DNA of 64,000 nucleotides from Zoroaster sp. YZ-2022. Lineage: Eukaryota > Echinodermata > Asteroidea > Forcipulatida > Zoroasteridae. Position numbers and translations under genes: made by a program. Every line of letters begins with the position of its first letter. Position 1 is the first letter of the stretch. The notes under the pieces were generated by a model, which saw only the letters and a list, made by a program, of their open reading frames with translations, did not search any database and had not been told where the DNA came from. Shown one piece after another: positions 53,398 to 64,000 of the stretch. Location: positions 40,910,761-40,974,760 of the forward strand of contig CM055819.1 in NCBI GenBank assembly GCA_029582265.1, written 5' to 3'.

Positions 53398-55956
53398 CTG
53401 CAGTGAATAAAACAAAAATAGATTACAGATTTGGCAATTTACAAAAAAACAACAACAAAAAACCATAAAATCCCGTCTGTCACGCTGGAATTGTCATACA
53501 TGCATACAGGAAGATTGCCACTGAACACAAAGACAACCGCATTATTAAATATTCCATATTAATTAATTTGGTCTGGGAGAAACAATTGTTTTAATGTAGA
53601 GATTAGTTATCGATTATAAAAGATGAATCCTGATTGAGTTTGAGGTGTCTTAGAAATGTGTCGGAAATTGGATCCGATACGTATTGCTATTACTCTTTCT
53701 TTCACACCTTCTCTTCATCTTTTGGTGGGGCTTTTGGAATTCTGGGTTGGCTTTATCTTTGAAGAAACAGCATGTTTGCATAGTTGTTTGGCCTTTATTT
53801 CAAAGTGACGAATAAAGGCCAGTCTTACAATCTTCATCCTGAAAGTGTGCACTACTGTAGTCTACATATCAAGGTCCTTGCTGCAGTTCGGATTGAGCCA
53901 CTACGTGTCAGCTTTACTTTTGCAATCCAAATTCGTCAAATCGCCGAGTCTTTTGGAAACTTGTGAAGGTTCACTCTGTTTTTGGATACTACTGCAACCA
54001 CCTACATGTACGATACATTGGGTCGGCATTCTCGAACAAAAGCGCAGGTAAATCGGACACAATCATGTAATGTCACATTCGTCTTTGCACGCATTACGTT
54101 TCATCTGCTTATGGTCCCTATGGCCAAAAGAAAAAAAAGTCTCCGGATTCTGGTCACAGTGTGCTTTTAACCAGTTCGCACCAGGAATAAAACAGTTTTT
54201 CCCGAACCCCCGTGGCGGGTTTACTTTTACCGCAACAATGGTGCTCACCAGAGCGTGACCAGGGAGACCGCATCTTCCACCGTATGCTTATGGCTCGTTG
54301 CCACGTCGACCGGGAATCTACACAAATATTCCCGTGAATCCTGTGGCGTGTTTAGACGCTCTCCGATCCGCTGTCCAAAAAAAAATGTGCGTGTATACAC
54401 GGCCATTTTTATAGCTAGCAATAGCATACAGTCAACCCGTACACCGTACACATACACATGTACATGGCCAGCACACTAATGACAAAATGTTAACGGTAGT
54501 TTTGTATATAGTCATTATCTGTATACTAAAACAAATTATACATGTATAGGTTTCTCACTAATAGGTTAAGGTCATAAAGACCTTACAAAAAAATCATTGG
54601 GGATCGTCGTTCACTTCACCGAATAATCCTAACGTATGTTAAACCAACGACACAAGTCTGACATGTACGGACAAGTTGTGCATCACCGCGGTCACACCGG
54701 GGCAAACCGCTGGTACGTAGGTTACCGAGAGGAAAAATCCAATAACGAACTACGTTCAGACATCGTTTTTAATTAGACTCGCTTCAGCCCACCGTGATAT
54801 TTGTGTGTGTACTATGTACAAAGACATATTGAGATTCACTAGCGATTAATGAAGTGACTTGGTCACATAGTGCATGTGTTTTGTACACAGATACAAAACG
54901 CGCTATAAATGATGTCATGATGACGTCACAAGACATTCTAGGCCAAAAGGCACATCTACAGTACCCCACAAATGTATAACTGAAAAAAGTTTGATGATCG
55001 GGTGTATACTTCTTGAGCTATAGTTATTAAAAGATTGCCTAATTAAATATTCACGTGACTATAACTAAGCTAATTAATTAAGTATTTTAGTCTAATGACA
55101 TTTAGAAACTAAGTCAAGGCATAAGGTTCCATATGGTATATGACTTGACTCTTTCTGATAATGCTAAAAAGGCCATTTGCCGCCAAGAAAATGCACGTGT
55201 TAAGGCAATGGGGTTTTGCGAGAAAGAAAGTATAATAAAAAAATTAAAAAATCTTGACAGAAACAATAGCTGTAACAGCTAATGATATCACAGAGCAGAA
55301 TTACTAACTCAGTCACTTTAACTTTGACTTGTGACTTGACTTTGACTTGGTAGCAATGACTTGTGACTTGACACTTGATGAAAAGAACAAGTGTGTGAAT
55401 TAACTTGACTTGGTTACAACTCTGATTGCTGTAAAACTACAGTACATTTAAAGGTTTGCTGAATAGATACTTCCCATCATGTTTTGTATCACATAATGAT
55501 TCACATCATTACTTTTCGTTTGGAAATAGGGCGTCCAAATTTGTTATTCTTTGAAAAAACAGGGTGTCCAAATATTTAACTTACAATACTTCTGATAATG
55601 CATGGGAAACGTCACAACAGCGTGTACTGATTTCACAAAGTGATGGTTTGGTTTATAAGTATGTTACTCGTTTATAGTTATTTTCGAGATTAAAATGACA
55701 TTGAAAGTGCGAATTTAATACGTTACCAACTTCAATCTTAAATCTCTCAATGCGATTTTACCTTTACATGTTGTGTTTATGTCATATGTACGCTATATAA
55801 GACAAAAAGTGTCCGAAAAATGTAACATGAGTAACCAGCATTTTTCTCTTATATAGTGTACGTATAACAAATTTGTGAATTTATTTTGTGTGTGCAGAAT
55901 AGTGTCTGGGTACAATGCAACTACATGTACTATGAAAAAACTGATGAGTGAAATAT
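53398..55956. other. Intron-like or intergenic; no gene seen
   Basis: TTTGGCCTTTATTTC / GAATAAAGGCCAG forms a small hairpin at 53788-53822. Segment 54298-54404 (GTTTAGACGCTCTCCGATCC) is an inverted copy of part of the hAT-like element. A GACTTG-type repeat lies at 55320-55410. Frames between 53784 and 54479 lack domain content. Confidence 0.5.

Positions 55957-55993
<37 letters not shown>
55957..55993. repeat. TTTA microsatellite at the LINE 3' end
   Basis: Nine TTTA units. Read with the LINE it is a TAAA tail, the kind of short repeat that CR1/L2 elements use in place of poly(A). Confidence 0.9.
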
Positions 55994-56228
55994 GCTTTCT
56001 TTATTCAGGGTAGCACCATTCAGTGAGTAACACTGCTTTCCAAGGTGGCCCTGATACATGTATACATTTACAATGATTTCTAAAAAGAATGTACCGGTAG
56101 ATCAAACACATGTAGGACTATTGCAGAATACAAGGTTAGATATATATGTGTGGATATGGATAATATATACACTAGATATAATACAATTGAATAATTGGAT
56201 ATTAAATAATATTACTAATAGTACAATT

Positions 56229-59200
56229 TTAGTGAATGAGGGTATTATTTTTAAACTGGTTGATTGACATAGTGTGATAGTTAATGCGAATATTCTGTGG
56301 TAATTTGTTCCATAGTTGACAAGATCTAGTTATAAACATGCGTTGACCAGAATTAGAGTTACAATGTGGAATAGCGAGTGAGTTTGAAATCTGACCTCTC
56401 GTAGAATAATTATGTACAGAGTGGGTGAACTTAAATTTAGCAGACAAATAATGAGACGTACCATTTAAACATTTGAAAATCATAATAAGCATTTGGTTAG
56501 TCCACCTATCATCTAATTTGAGCCAATTAAGGGAAGTCATCATGTCATTAACAGGAGTTCTAATGTCTACAGATAAGATTATTCTAGCTAATTTGTTCTG
56601 CTGTTTTTGAAGTCTAGATTTTAGTTCATTGTTGCAATTTGACCATACAGGGCTACAATAGTCAAAATTAGGTATGATCATTGCTTCAGCAAGCATTTTT
56701 AAGGTACAATTTGGTAAATAATACTTTCAACGGTTTAAGACACCACAGCGCTTTTGAAACTTTTGATGATACATTATTAATATGACTAAGCCATGTCATT
56801 TGGCTATCAAAAATAACACCAAGGTATTTAAAATTATCAACCCTTTCTATTAAATCATTGTTGTAAGTTATGGAAATATTACTAAACTTATCCAAACATT
56901 TGTTTGTACCAAAAAGCATTAACTTCGTTTTGTTGATATTCAATGTCAACTTATTATCTAAGAACCATTTCCCGATATTTTTAAAGTTATTCTTAAGGTC
57001 ACTCTGAAGATTCTGTGGGTCTGATGAACGGAATAATAACGTAGTATCATCAGCATACATTACAGTTTTACAATTTACAGAACTAGGAAGACTATTTACA
57101 TATATAAGAAAAAGCAAGGGTCCTAGTATAGACCCCTGGGGAACACCTATATTGATACTTTGAAATGAAGATAAACTACTGCCTATACTAACTGCTTGTT
57201 TTCTGTTGTTAAGATATGATATGAACCAGCATAACTCATCTCCCCTTACACCATACATGTTAAGTTTATAAATAAGAAGTCTATGATTTACAGTATCGAA
57301 AGCTTTTTTAAGATCAAGAAATATAGCGGCAGTAATACAACGCTCATCAGTATTATTTAAAATAAAATCCTGAACATCTATTAGCGTGGTTGTGGTTGAG
57401 TGATGTTTTCTAAAACCTGATTGACAATTGTTTAATATATGATTGCACAATAAATGAGAGTACAGCTGGTCATGAACAGATCTTTCAATAATTTTAGATA
57501 CAATAGATAACACAGATATAGGACGATAATTATCAACATTTGATTTGTCACCAGACTTATAAATTGGAGTAACCTTTGCCGCTTTCCAGTCACTAGGAAA
57601 TACAGATGTACATAAGGATAAATTACAAATATAGGCAAGGGAAGCGCAGATGACAGGTGCGGCAGTTTTTAACAATTTGGTGCTAATACAATCAATACCA
57701 GGAGATTTACTATTTGACATTTTACAAATCTGCTTATAAATGTAACTGGAAGATATTTCACAAAATTTAAATTGATCATAATCTACAGAAGAAGAGTTTA
57801 TGTTATAAATAGAATTACGATTAACAATAGGTGTACAGTTCTGATCAGCAGTTTGAAATTTGTTTGCGAGATTCAATTATTAAATTCGTTAGCAGTAGTC
57901 TTTTCAGAGGTTGTAAAACCTTCAGAAGTATTTACATTCCCAATCTTGCTTTGCTTACTTGGAATTATTTTCTTAATAGACTTCCACAATTTGTTTGAGT
58001 CCTTCATATTATTTTTAATTTCATTTTGGAAGAAGTTACTTTTAAGAGATTTGTTCATGTTGTTTACTTTATTTCTTAATGTTTTAGCTTTAGCCCAGTC
58101 CTGTGTGCATCATTAGTTTTGTGTGCTTTAGCATAATAATAGTCCCTATCTTTACTTAATTGAAGAAACTCAGTGGTAGCCCATTCTGGTAAGAAACCTT
58201 TGACCCTCTTTTGTTTGATGGGTGCATGCTTATTGCATGCATAATTGAACATGTTGACCCAGCAGGACCATGCATCATTTACATTGTTGTAATAAGTGGT
58301 TACCTCCCCCCAGTTTCTATTGTTAAGTGTAGTGAGAAAATCAATGGTGTTAAAATGCTTATAGGAACGTGATTTAGTAACCCTTGGTGGATGTTTTAAT
58401 TGTTTATATTTTCTAACTAAATAAATAAGAGAATGGTCACTCAAACCAAGACTATGTACACCCGATTCAGTAATTGTTTCAGAACGAGAAACAAAAACAA
58501 GATCTATAATAGTTTTTGTTTTATCGGTAATCCTTGTGTAATCATGTATTAATTGCTGTAAACTACAGCTTTTGGCAAAATCACTGATCTTTTTAGAATT
58601 ACTGGCTTTTGAGATATCTAAATTAAAATCTCCAACAATAATTATTTCGTTATAAATAGAAAGACAGGTTTGAAATAAGTTATCAATATTATTTAGGTAA
58701 TCAGTATTAGCATCAGGAACTCTATATACAGTAGATAAGAGCAAAGGTTTGGTACTAGGTAATACAATTTCAACTAACAGGACTTCAAGGGTATTATCAG
58801 TTGAAATATTAGTTTTATCTATATAATTAATTCCATCTTTGATATAATTTATAATGCCCCCGCCATGTTGTCGGTCTAAGTTATCTCTATCTTTACGACA
58901 GATGCTGTAACCAGGTATAGCTAATTCATTATTATCAATGTCATCTGTAAGCCAACTTTCAGTTATGCAAAGTATGTTAATATCATTATTATGTAAGAAA
59001 ATATTTATATGATCAATCTTATTTCGAAGACTTTGTATGTTAACATGCGCTATTTTTAAACCTTTGCTAAGACTACAATCATAATCTATCAGTTTATCTG
59101 CAAATGGTAACTCATTATACGATAGTTTAAAGAAACATGAATTACGTACCACCACTTGTAATTATTTTGGTCATTTAGACTATTAATACAATCAGTATGA

Positions 59201-59337
59201 AAGTGCTGTGAACAATTTATACAAGAAATGCTTGAAGAAATTAATCCTATATTTTTCTTACAGGTGACACAGACATAATTTGTTCCATTGCCAGTTGAAT
59301 TTTTGATATTATTTATTGAAGGTTTATTTTTAGTCAA
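56229..59337 (-). pseudogene. LINE ORF2: PHD-like zinc finger, endonuclease, reverse transcriptase (frameshifted)
   Basis: The N-terminal part has CVTCKKNIG, CINCSQHFHTDC, a PHD-like zinc finger (59337-59160). The endonuclease (59155-58076) shows AHVNIQSLRNKIDHI, LCITESWLTDD, STVYRVPDAN, EIIIVGDFNLDI and LGLSDHSLIYL, i.e. the APE-type catalytic blocks in order. The RT (57876-56686) has FLDLKKAFDTVNHRL, IGVPQGSILGPLLF and the catalytic MYADDTTLL, and the C-terminal part (56696-56229) has PNFDYCSPVW. Frame changes occur near 59150, 58100, 57875 and 56700. The enzyme would nick target DNA and copy the element RNA in place. Lesions are few, so the copy died recently on a genomic time scale. Confidence 0.85.
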
Positions 59338-59402
59338 TTTCCTCCTAAAATTACTTCTGAATTTTGAAGGTTTGTATAAATTACTTACATGTACATTTGT
59401 AA

Positions 59403-60797
59403 TTATGTCTTTGGTTGTTGAGGGTACCTGGTAGGGTGTGAGATGGCACTACGCAGGTTGGTGACGAGTCTTGCTATGCCGTGGTTGTTCAGATGAACTT
59501 CATCCCAATAGAGGTAATCTCGAATCTTGCAAGATACTGCTACAAAGGAGGGGGTGTGATCTACGAATGTTACTCTGGAGCTTTGATGGCAGTTGCGTTC
59601 AAATATGTTGTTCAGTTGGCGGATCTTCTGGTTTGCTGGGCTGTTACTAGTTGTAGGGATCAGTCGTGGAAGAATGCTGGAGATGATGATGTGTGCGGAA
59701 GGAAATTTATCGAGAGTGGTGTTTATCAGTGATCTTGATGTGGCATCGCAGGTTGCAACAGAGTCATGTTGTACACTATTTGTCCATGCCTGAAGAATTA
59801 TGCACCGAGGTTGGACAAACGGGCATGTCTCAACCATTTCTTCAATATCGGTTATTGTTGCCCCTCCCTTTGCGAATATCTTTGTAGTTTTCCCTGGACA
59901 GAATCTTCTTTCATCGATGCGTTTACATATTGAGTTGCTGAAGATTAGAATCTCTGGTGATGGCGATGATGGAGTGTGTGATAGGGGTAAAGTTGACGAT
60001 GGTGGCTTGGACGATGATTGAGATGATGGCTTGGACGGTGGCTTGGACGGTGACTGAGACGGTGGCTTGGACGGTGACTGAGATGGTGGCTTGGACGGTG
60101 ACTGAGATGGTGGCTTGGACAGTGACTGAGACGTTGGTGGGTGAGGTACGAGAGAGGAGCTTGAAGGGTCGTTCTCAACTGTATCAGGCACAGTATCTTC
60201 TAAGACACTGAAGCCATTAGAAACAGATACGGTACATGGAGTGTGAGATGAGTTGAGCTTTGATCTGGTTATTTTGGGCCATTGAAATGTGTCATGTGTT
60301 GGCTTTAAGCTAGCAATTTCTGCTTCCAGTAAACAGTTACGATTGCTTAGTTCACTGAAGGCAATGGAGAGTTGTGAGTAGGAACTCCTCAGATCTCTGT
60401 GTTCCTTCAGTTGTGTTGTCAGGTCTTTTATTTTATCCTGCAGACTCTGTATTTTTGCTTTGAGTTTTGGAGATTCGTCTTCATGGTGCTCTGTTTGGGT
60501 GTAAGTGCTGCAGCTGTTGTTTCTGGTCTGGGTAGATATCTCACATGTGGTGACCAATTTAGGTGACAGAGAGACATTATCAGTCTTGAAGTTGATTTTG
60601 TTGCATATTACTGGAGTTGATGTTATCAGAAGATCAGTTGGTTCATATGTTGAAAATTCATCATCACCAACCAGTTCAGAGTTAGTGAATCCATTAAAGC
60701 TTCCACTAAAGCTTTTCCATAGCTGATTTAGTGAGTCCTTTGTTCTGCCTATTGTGTTGGGCACTGCAGGCTTGAACGAGTCCATTGTGTTGGACAC
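59403..60797 (-). CDS. LINE ORF1: coiled coil plus SGNH-esterase-like domain
   Basis: An open frame of 464 codons. Residues about 110-165 (KLKAKIQSLQDKIKDLTTQL, then REL-like heptads) form a coiled coil, residues about 215-275 are a Ser/Pro linker made of SPSKPPSQ repeats, and the C-terminal 185 residues resemble an SGNH hydrolase. There the first block is IFSNSICKR, a later block is ILQAWTNSVQ, and the last is WDEVHLNNHG with the catalytic Asp-x-x-His. Such esterase-like ORF1 proteins are known in CR1/L2-group LINEs, where they bind RNA and may act on lipids. The start at 60797 is the first ATG; a second in-frame ATG follows four codons later. Confidence 0.75.
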   Translation of the reverse strand: MSNTMDSFKPAVPNTIGRTKDSLNQLWKSFSGSFNGFTNSELVGDDEFSTYEPTDLLITSTPVICNKINFKTDNVSLSPKLVTTCEISTQTRNNSCSTYTQTEHHEDESPKLKAKIQSLQDKIKDLTTQLKEHRDLRSSYSQLSIAFSELSNRNCLLEAEIASLKPTHDTFQWPKITRSKLNSSHTPCTVSVSNGFSVLEDTVPDTVENDPSSSSLVPHPPTSQSLSKPPSQSPSKPPSQSPSKPPSQSPSKPPSKPSSQSSSKPPSSTLPLSHTPSSPSPEILIFSNSICKRIDERRFCPGKTTKIFAKGGATITDIEEMVETCPFVQPRCIILQAWTNSVQHDSVATCDATSRSLINTTLDKFPSAHIIISSILPRLIPTTSNSPANQKIRQLNNIFERNCHQSSRVTFVDHTPSFVAVSCKIRDYLYWDEVHLNNHGIARLVTNLRSAISHPTRYPQQPKT

Positions 60798-60830
60798 AGC
60801 AGGCTTTGATAGTGCTGGCAGAAACTACAG

Positions 60831-61871
60831 CAATGATGAAAAATAATCTCCCAAATGTCTCTAAAATGCTGATAGATTTCAAGAAATGATGCTTACCAGT
60901 TGGTTCTAGACATCAAACTGAAGATGTTGATATAAAATTCCAGTGTGTAATTCCAATATATTAGTTATATTTTGTGAAATAATTGAGAGCACACAGAGCA
61001 GAGCAGCACACCTTGATCTGCTTATCCACATATTTCCACATATATAACTAAGGAAGTTATAGTGGGGCCAATATACTTCAAAAATATAACGTGAGTAACC
61101 ATGAAATTGCCCAGATGAATAAGATGATTTAGATTTGAGATGTACAGACTGTAGTGCCATACATGTACTTTAAAAAATACCCAAATATATAAGTTTTCTG
61201 CTGAAATCTCATCAACCTCGCTTTTAAAGTGTCTGCCATTGACTACACTGTAGGCCTACAGCTTTTGCATGCCTCAGTTTGACCTTAGTGGCTTTTTATT
61301 AATAAATGATGTCATGTGTGACACATCTGAGCCGCAGTCAACCATTGGATTGGCATAAGTTTGCGTACCCATATTTTGTGCACCCTTGAACAAAAATACT
61401 ATATTGTGAATTCTTATATTTGTAACGTGTGTTGGTTTTATTAGTAGCATACAACTGCAATGAAACTACAAGTACGATACATACACTGTATATTGTACAC
61501 TGTATTCGCCTCATGCATGAGCCATGAAGGCACATGTTGTTAGACCACTGCATGTGGGCAAAAGGGCAGCGATAGCGCGTCGCATTTAGCGTATTTTGCA
61601 GTTGACGTATTTTGCGTACGCCCGGAATATCTCCAGCGATCTTTGGCTGGTAGAAGTACACGCACGCTTAGTACCATAACATACGCGCATAAATTGTACG
61701 CACAATGCTAACAAGATGCAAAAGTGGCTATCATCAAAACACTGGGTGCAAATTCACCACTAGAGTGGATATTTTGCATGTACTAAAAATGTACAATTTG
61801 ATGTTTATTTATTTTTCATTCAAGACACATACAATGCCCAAGACAGTTGTGGATCACATGTGGGTTCAATA
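60831..61871. other. No gene seen
   Basis: Short minus frames (60906-61160, 61338-61661) have no recognisable domain. GCGTATTTTGCAGTTGACG / TTTTGCGTACGC near 61588-61622 is a local repeat of GCGTA(TTT) motifs. Confidence 0.5.
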
Positions 61872-62056
61872 ACATGGCTGGTTAAGACATGGCTGGTTAA
61901 GACATGGCTGGTTAAGACATGGCTGGTTAAGACATGGCTGGTTAAGACATGGCTGGTTAAGACATGGCTGGTTAAGACATGGCTGGTTAAGACATGGCTG
62001 GTTAAGACATGGCTGGTTAAGACATGGCTGGTTATTAGACATGGCTGGTTAAGACA
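61872..62056. repeat. 15-bp minisatellite, about 12 copies
   Basis: ACATGGCTGGTTAAG is repeated almost without variation, with one TATT insertion near 62032. Because the unit is a multiple of three, both strands stay open (TWLVK / LTSHV); neither is a gene. Confidence 0.95.
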
Positions 62057-62765
62057 GCATGGCTGATCAAAATCAGAGCAGCGCGCATGAGCATTGCCCG
62101 CAACTTTTAGCCTGCACACAAAGCAGAGTGATGAAGTTTGTTTCACGTCATGCCGACAGCTGCCTTGGCACTTTGAAAGTGTTTTGTGTGACTGTCCACA
62201 AAATGTGAATTTTTTCCTATTTCTATTTGTCCAACTACATTTCTAAATGGAAATAAAAGTTTCACGCTTGGTCGTTACCAGATATTGGACATGGCCACTG
62301 GCAATAAATGACCATAAATGTATACACATGTAAATCAGCCACTGCTACATGTACATGTAAGAATAATTCTGATTATATTATCAATTTGTTAGTGTATGCT
62401 GGAACATTATGTAATCAATATGAAGATCCCCAGGAATTAAGGTCAGCAAGGTCATGGATGCAATACAACATCCACAATATAAATAACTGTCTGTAACATG
62501 CACATTTAAAGTGGGGCTAAGCAAATATCAATAGTTGACCCTTGCCCCAGTTACATGTACATACGAGAGGTTTGTCATTATGAAACTAAACAACACAAGT
62601 TGTATTATTCCAACCCAAGAAAAAATATTGTAATAAGTCATTTTGTCCAAACCTCGTCTCAAATTCAGAAAAGCTGAACGTTCAACTGGGGGGGGGGGGA
62701 GGGGGGGGATGACCTGTCTTACATTGACACGTCTTACATTGACACGTTACAACATCACCAATATA
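62057..62765. other. No gene seen
   Basis: Non-coding. A G-rich run lies at 62689-62708 and a short TTACATTGACACG doublet at 62720-62746. Confidence 0.5.
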
Positions 62766-63016
62766 TACTGAGACGCAATAGAAACTAATTACCACTTTTT
62801 CGACCTTAAATTATCAGTAATTACAATGCACAAATGTAATATGTGCACTTGCGGTAAAGTGGATACAGATGGGATCCAGTACAGTGGACAAAACGTGGAC
62901 ATTTCCTCAATAAAATGCCAACATTTCTAATCCAAATTGTTGTGTTGTCTTATTTTGAACCATTTCAATTTTACGCTATTCCAAAACAAGTGGTAAATTT
63001 CTATTACGTCTCAGTA
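62766..63016. mobile_element. Mariner-type MITE, 251 bp
   Basis: TACTGAGACGCAATAGAAAC and its inverted partner (TTTCTATTACGTCTCAGTA, ending 63016) flank non-coding DNA; similarity continues through TACCACTT. Borders are in TATA, so a TA target duplication is likely. Confidence 0.75.
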
Positions 63017-63296
63017 TATAAATCATATTATGTTGTTTCCTTATGACTACATACTGTATATACCTCTCAAAATGAGGAAAGGTAAATTATTAATATTTGC
63101 TTAGAGTCCAACAAGTTCAGTTGTACATGTACACACCAGTGTAGTACATGTACATACACGTATACATACATTAATGTATATGGTGCTCATCACTGTTCAA
63201 ATACATGTACATGTACTACATGTACATGTACCAGTGCTTCCACTTTTAATGTCTTTTTAAATGAACTAGTTGCATGAGAAATAAAAATTATTAAAG
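63017..63296. other. TACATG-rich spacer
   Basis: Many ACATGTACATGT tracts at 63122-63232; nothing coding. Confidence 0.6.
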
Positions 63297-64000
63297 CGCA
63301 ACCGTACCCTTGAAACTAGACCCTTGCAAATTTTACTAGCATGGGTGCAGGTAGGCAGAGCTATATAGGCAGCCTACATTGTATTTCATTGCCGTACATG
63401 TACATGTATGTTAGGAACGACATGTACAATTTTCATTCTGAAAGATTTTGTGCTTTTCTCAACAACATGCAATTGCAATCCTGTAACATATATGGCTTAC
63501 TGCAACTTTCACATTCAAAACGTAAATGTGTATATATACATGTAGGGGGCTATAATTAAATGCTTTGGCTGATTTTAGGAAAATATAAGGAACATAAGAA
63601 ATCTGAGGGAATTTTTTCTGTTAATTTCATAACAGAAATATACGTACATGTATGCAAGTGTGAAAAGTGGAAGCACTGACATACGTATATATATGTCACC
63701 AGACATGCCAGAGCTTACATATATAGTAGGCCTATATGAAAAGGTCATTTAAAAAGCATGCCAGAATTCCAATCGATTCAAGCAATTTTGGCTGAAATTG
63801 GACATCATTTAAAAAAAAAAAATGGAAACTTATGCGCACGGAGACCAGAAACCAGAGATTTTTTTTTTTTTTTTTTTTTTAGCCTATTCAAAGATTTGTA
63901 AATAAAAAAAAGGAAATTATTTGGATGAGCATTCTCATAAGCTGTAGACTGCACATGAACATACATAGCATCAGCACTTAAGGAATTTGATGAACTGTAC
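63297..64000. repeat. Segmental duplication, copy 2 (partner 26854-27926)
   Basis: Same orientation and same order of blocks as copy 1, from GCAACCGTACCCTTGAAACT to GAATTTGATGAACTGTAC at the window end. The copy probably continues beyond base 64000. It differs by indels in TACATG tracts and a T-run at 63858-63880. Confidence 0.85.

Larger units (their letters stand above)
55957..60830 (-). mobile_element. CR1/L2-type LINE, nearly full length
   Basis: Minus-strand element with ORF1 (esterase-like), ORF2 (zinc finger, endonuclease, reverse transcriptase) and a 3' tail of TAAA repeats (55957-55993 on the plus strand). Length is about 4.9 kb. ORF1 is open, and ORF2 has four small frameshifts, so the copy is inactive but not ancient. 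The 5' limit is taken just beyond the ORF1 start; no target duplication was fixed. Confidence 0.8.

Noticed and set aside
59957..60211. Plus-strand ORF with TVTEMVAWTVTEM repeats
   Set aside because: Shadow of the SPSKPPSQ repeat in LINE ORF1 on the minus strand.
61820..62146. 108-codon minus ORF with TSHVL repeats and plus ORF with TWLVK repeats
   Set aside because: Produced by a 15-bp minisatellite that is open in every frame without stops.

Overview
The window is eukaryotic, AT-rich, repeat-laden DNA from an animal, most likely a marine invertebrate and plausibly a deuterostome. It shows spliced exons with GT/AG borders, CR1/L2-type LINEs, a DIRS-like retrotransposon, many short inverted-repeat transposons, and an abundance of the palindromic microsatellite TACATG. 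The species cannot be fixed from the sequence alone. No operons, CRISPR arrays, rRNA or tRNA genes were seen.

The only candidate host gene is on the minus strand. One clear immunoglobulin-like exon (53059-53397) is followed, in the direction of transcription, by Thr/Pro-rich stalk-like exons (20574-20620, 19148-19411), a transmembrane exon (6499-6616) and a possible tail exon (5250-5371). Splice phases make an Ig / stalk / membrane receptor plausible. The roughly 32-kb intron between the Ig and stalk exons, and the joining of these exons into one gene, are inferences. Further 5' exons would lie right of the window.

Most of the rest is mobile DNA. From left to right: a GC-rich, broken DIRS-like element (1 to about 3010); a decayed LINE (about 9799-12953) inside an element with ATGTGACCC ends; a Harbinger-like element (15945-16981) with a Myb-like ORF; a tandem array of TTCGCGAAT-rich units next to a stalk exon (20631-21590); a 259-bp foldback (21924-22182); a 912-bp inverted-repeat element with 9-bp flanking repeats (24520-25431); a deletion derivative of a nuclease-bearing DNA transposon (28583-30503); several MITEs; a 148-bp satellite inside a compound repeat (32935-35640); a second foldback (37625-37791); a large, apparently coding-intact DNA transposon (41271-48711); a nested hAT-like element (50660-52707); and a nearly complete but frameshifted CR1/L2-type LINE (about 55957-60830).

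The most notable item is the 7.4-kb element at 41271-48711. It has long diverged inverted repeats, a 4-bp TGGA duplication, and three long open exons. Together the exons encode about 1,500 residues: Cys/His-rich N-terminus, a transposase-like middle, a FEN/XPG-type nuclease-like region and a Cys-rich CXC-like tail. I place it tentatively in the Academ superfamily. A distant relative at 28583-30503 keeps the nuclease start and the CXC tail but has lost the part between them. Segment duplications (26854-27926 with 63297-64000, and others) suggest a locus that has expanded by duplication.
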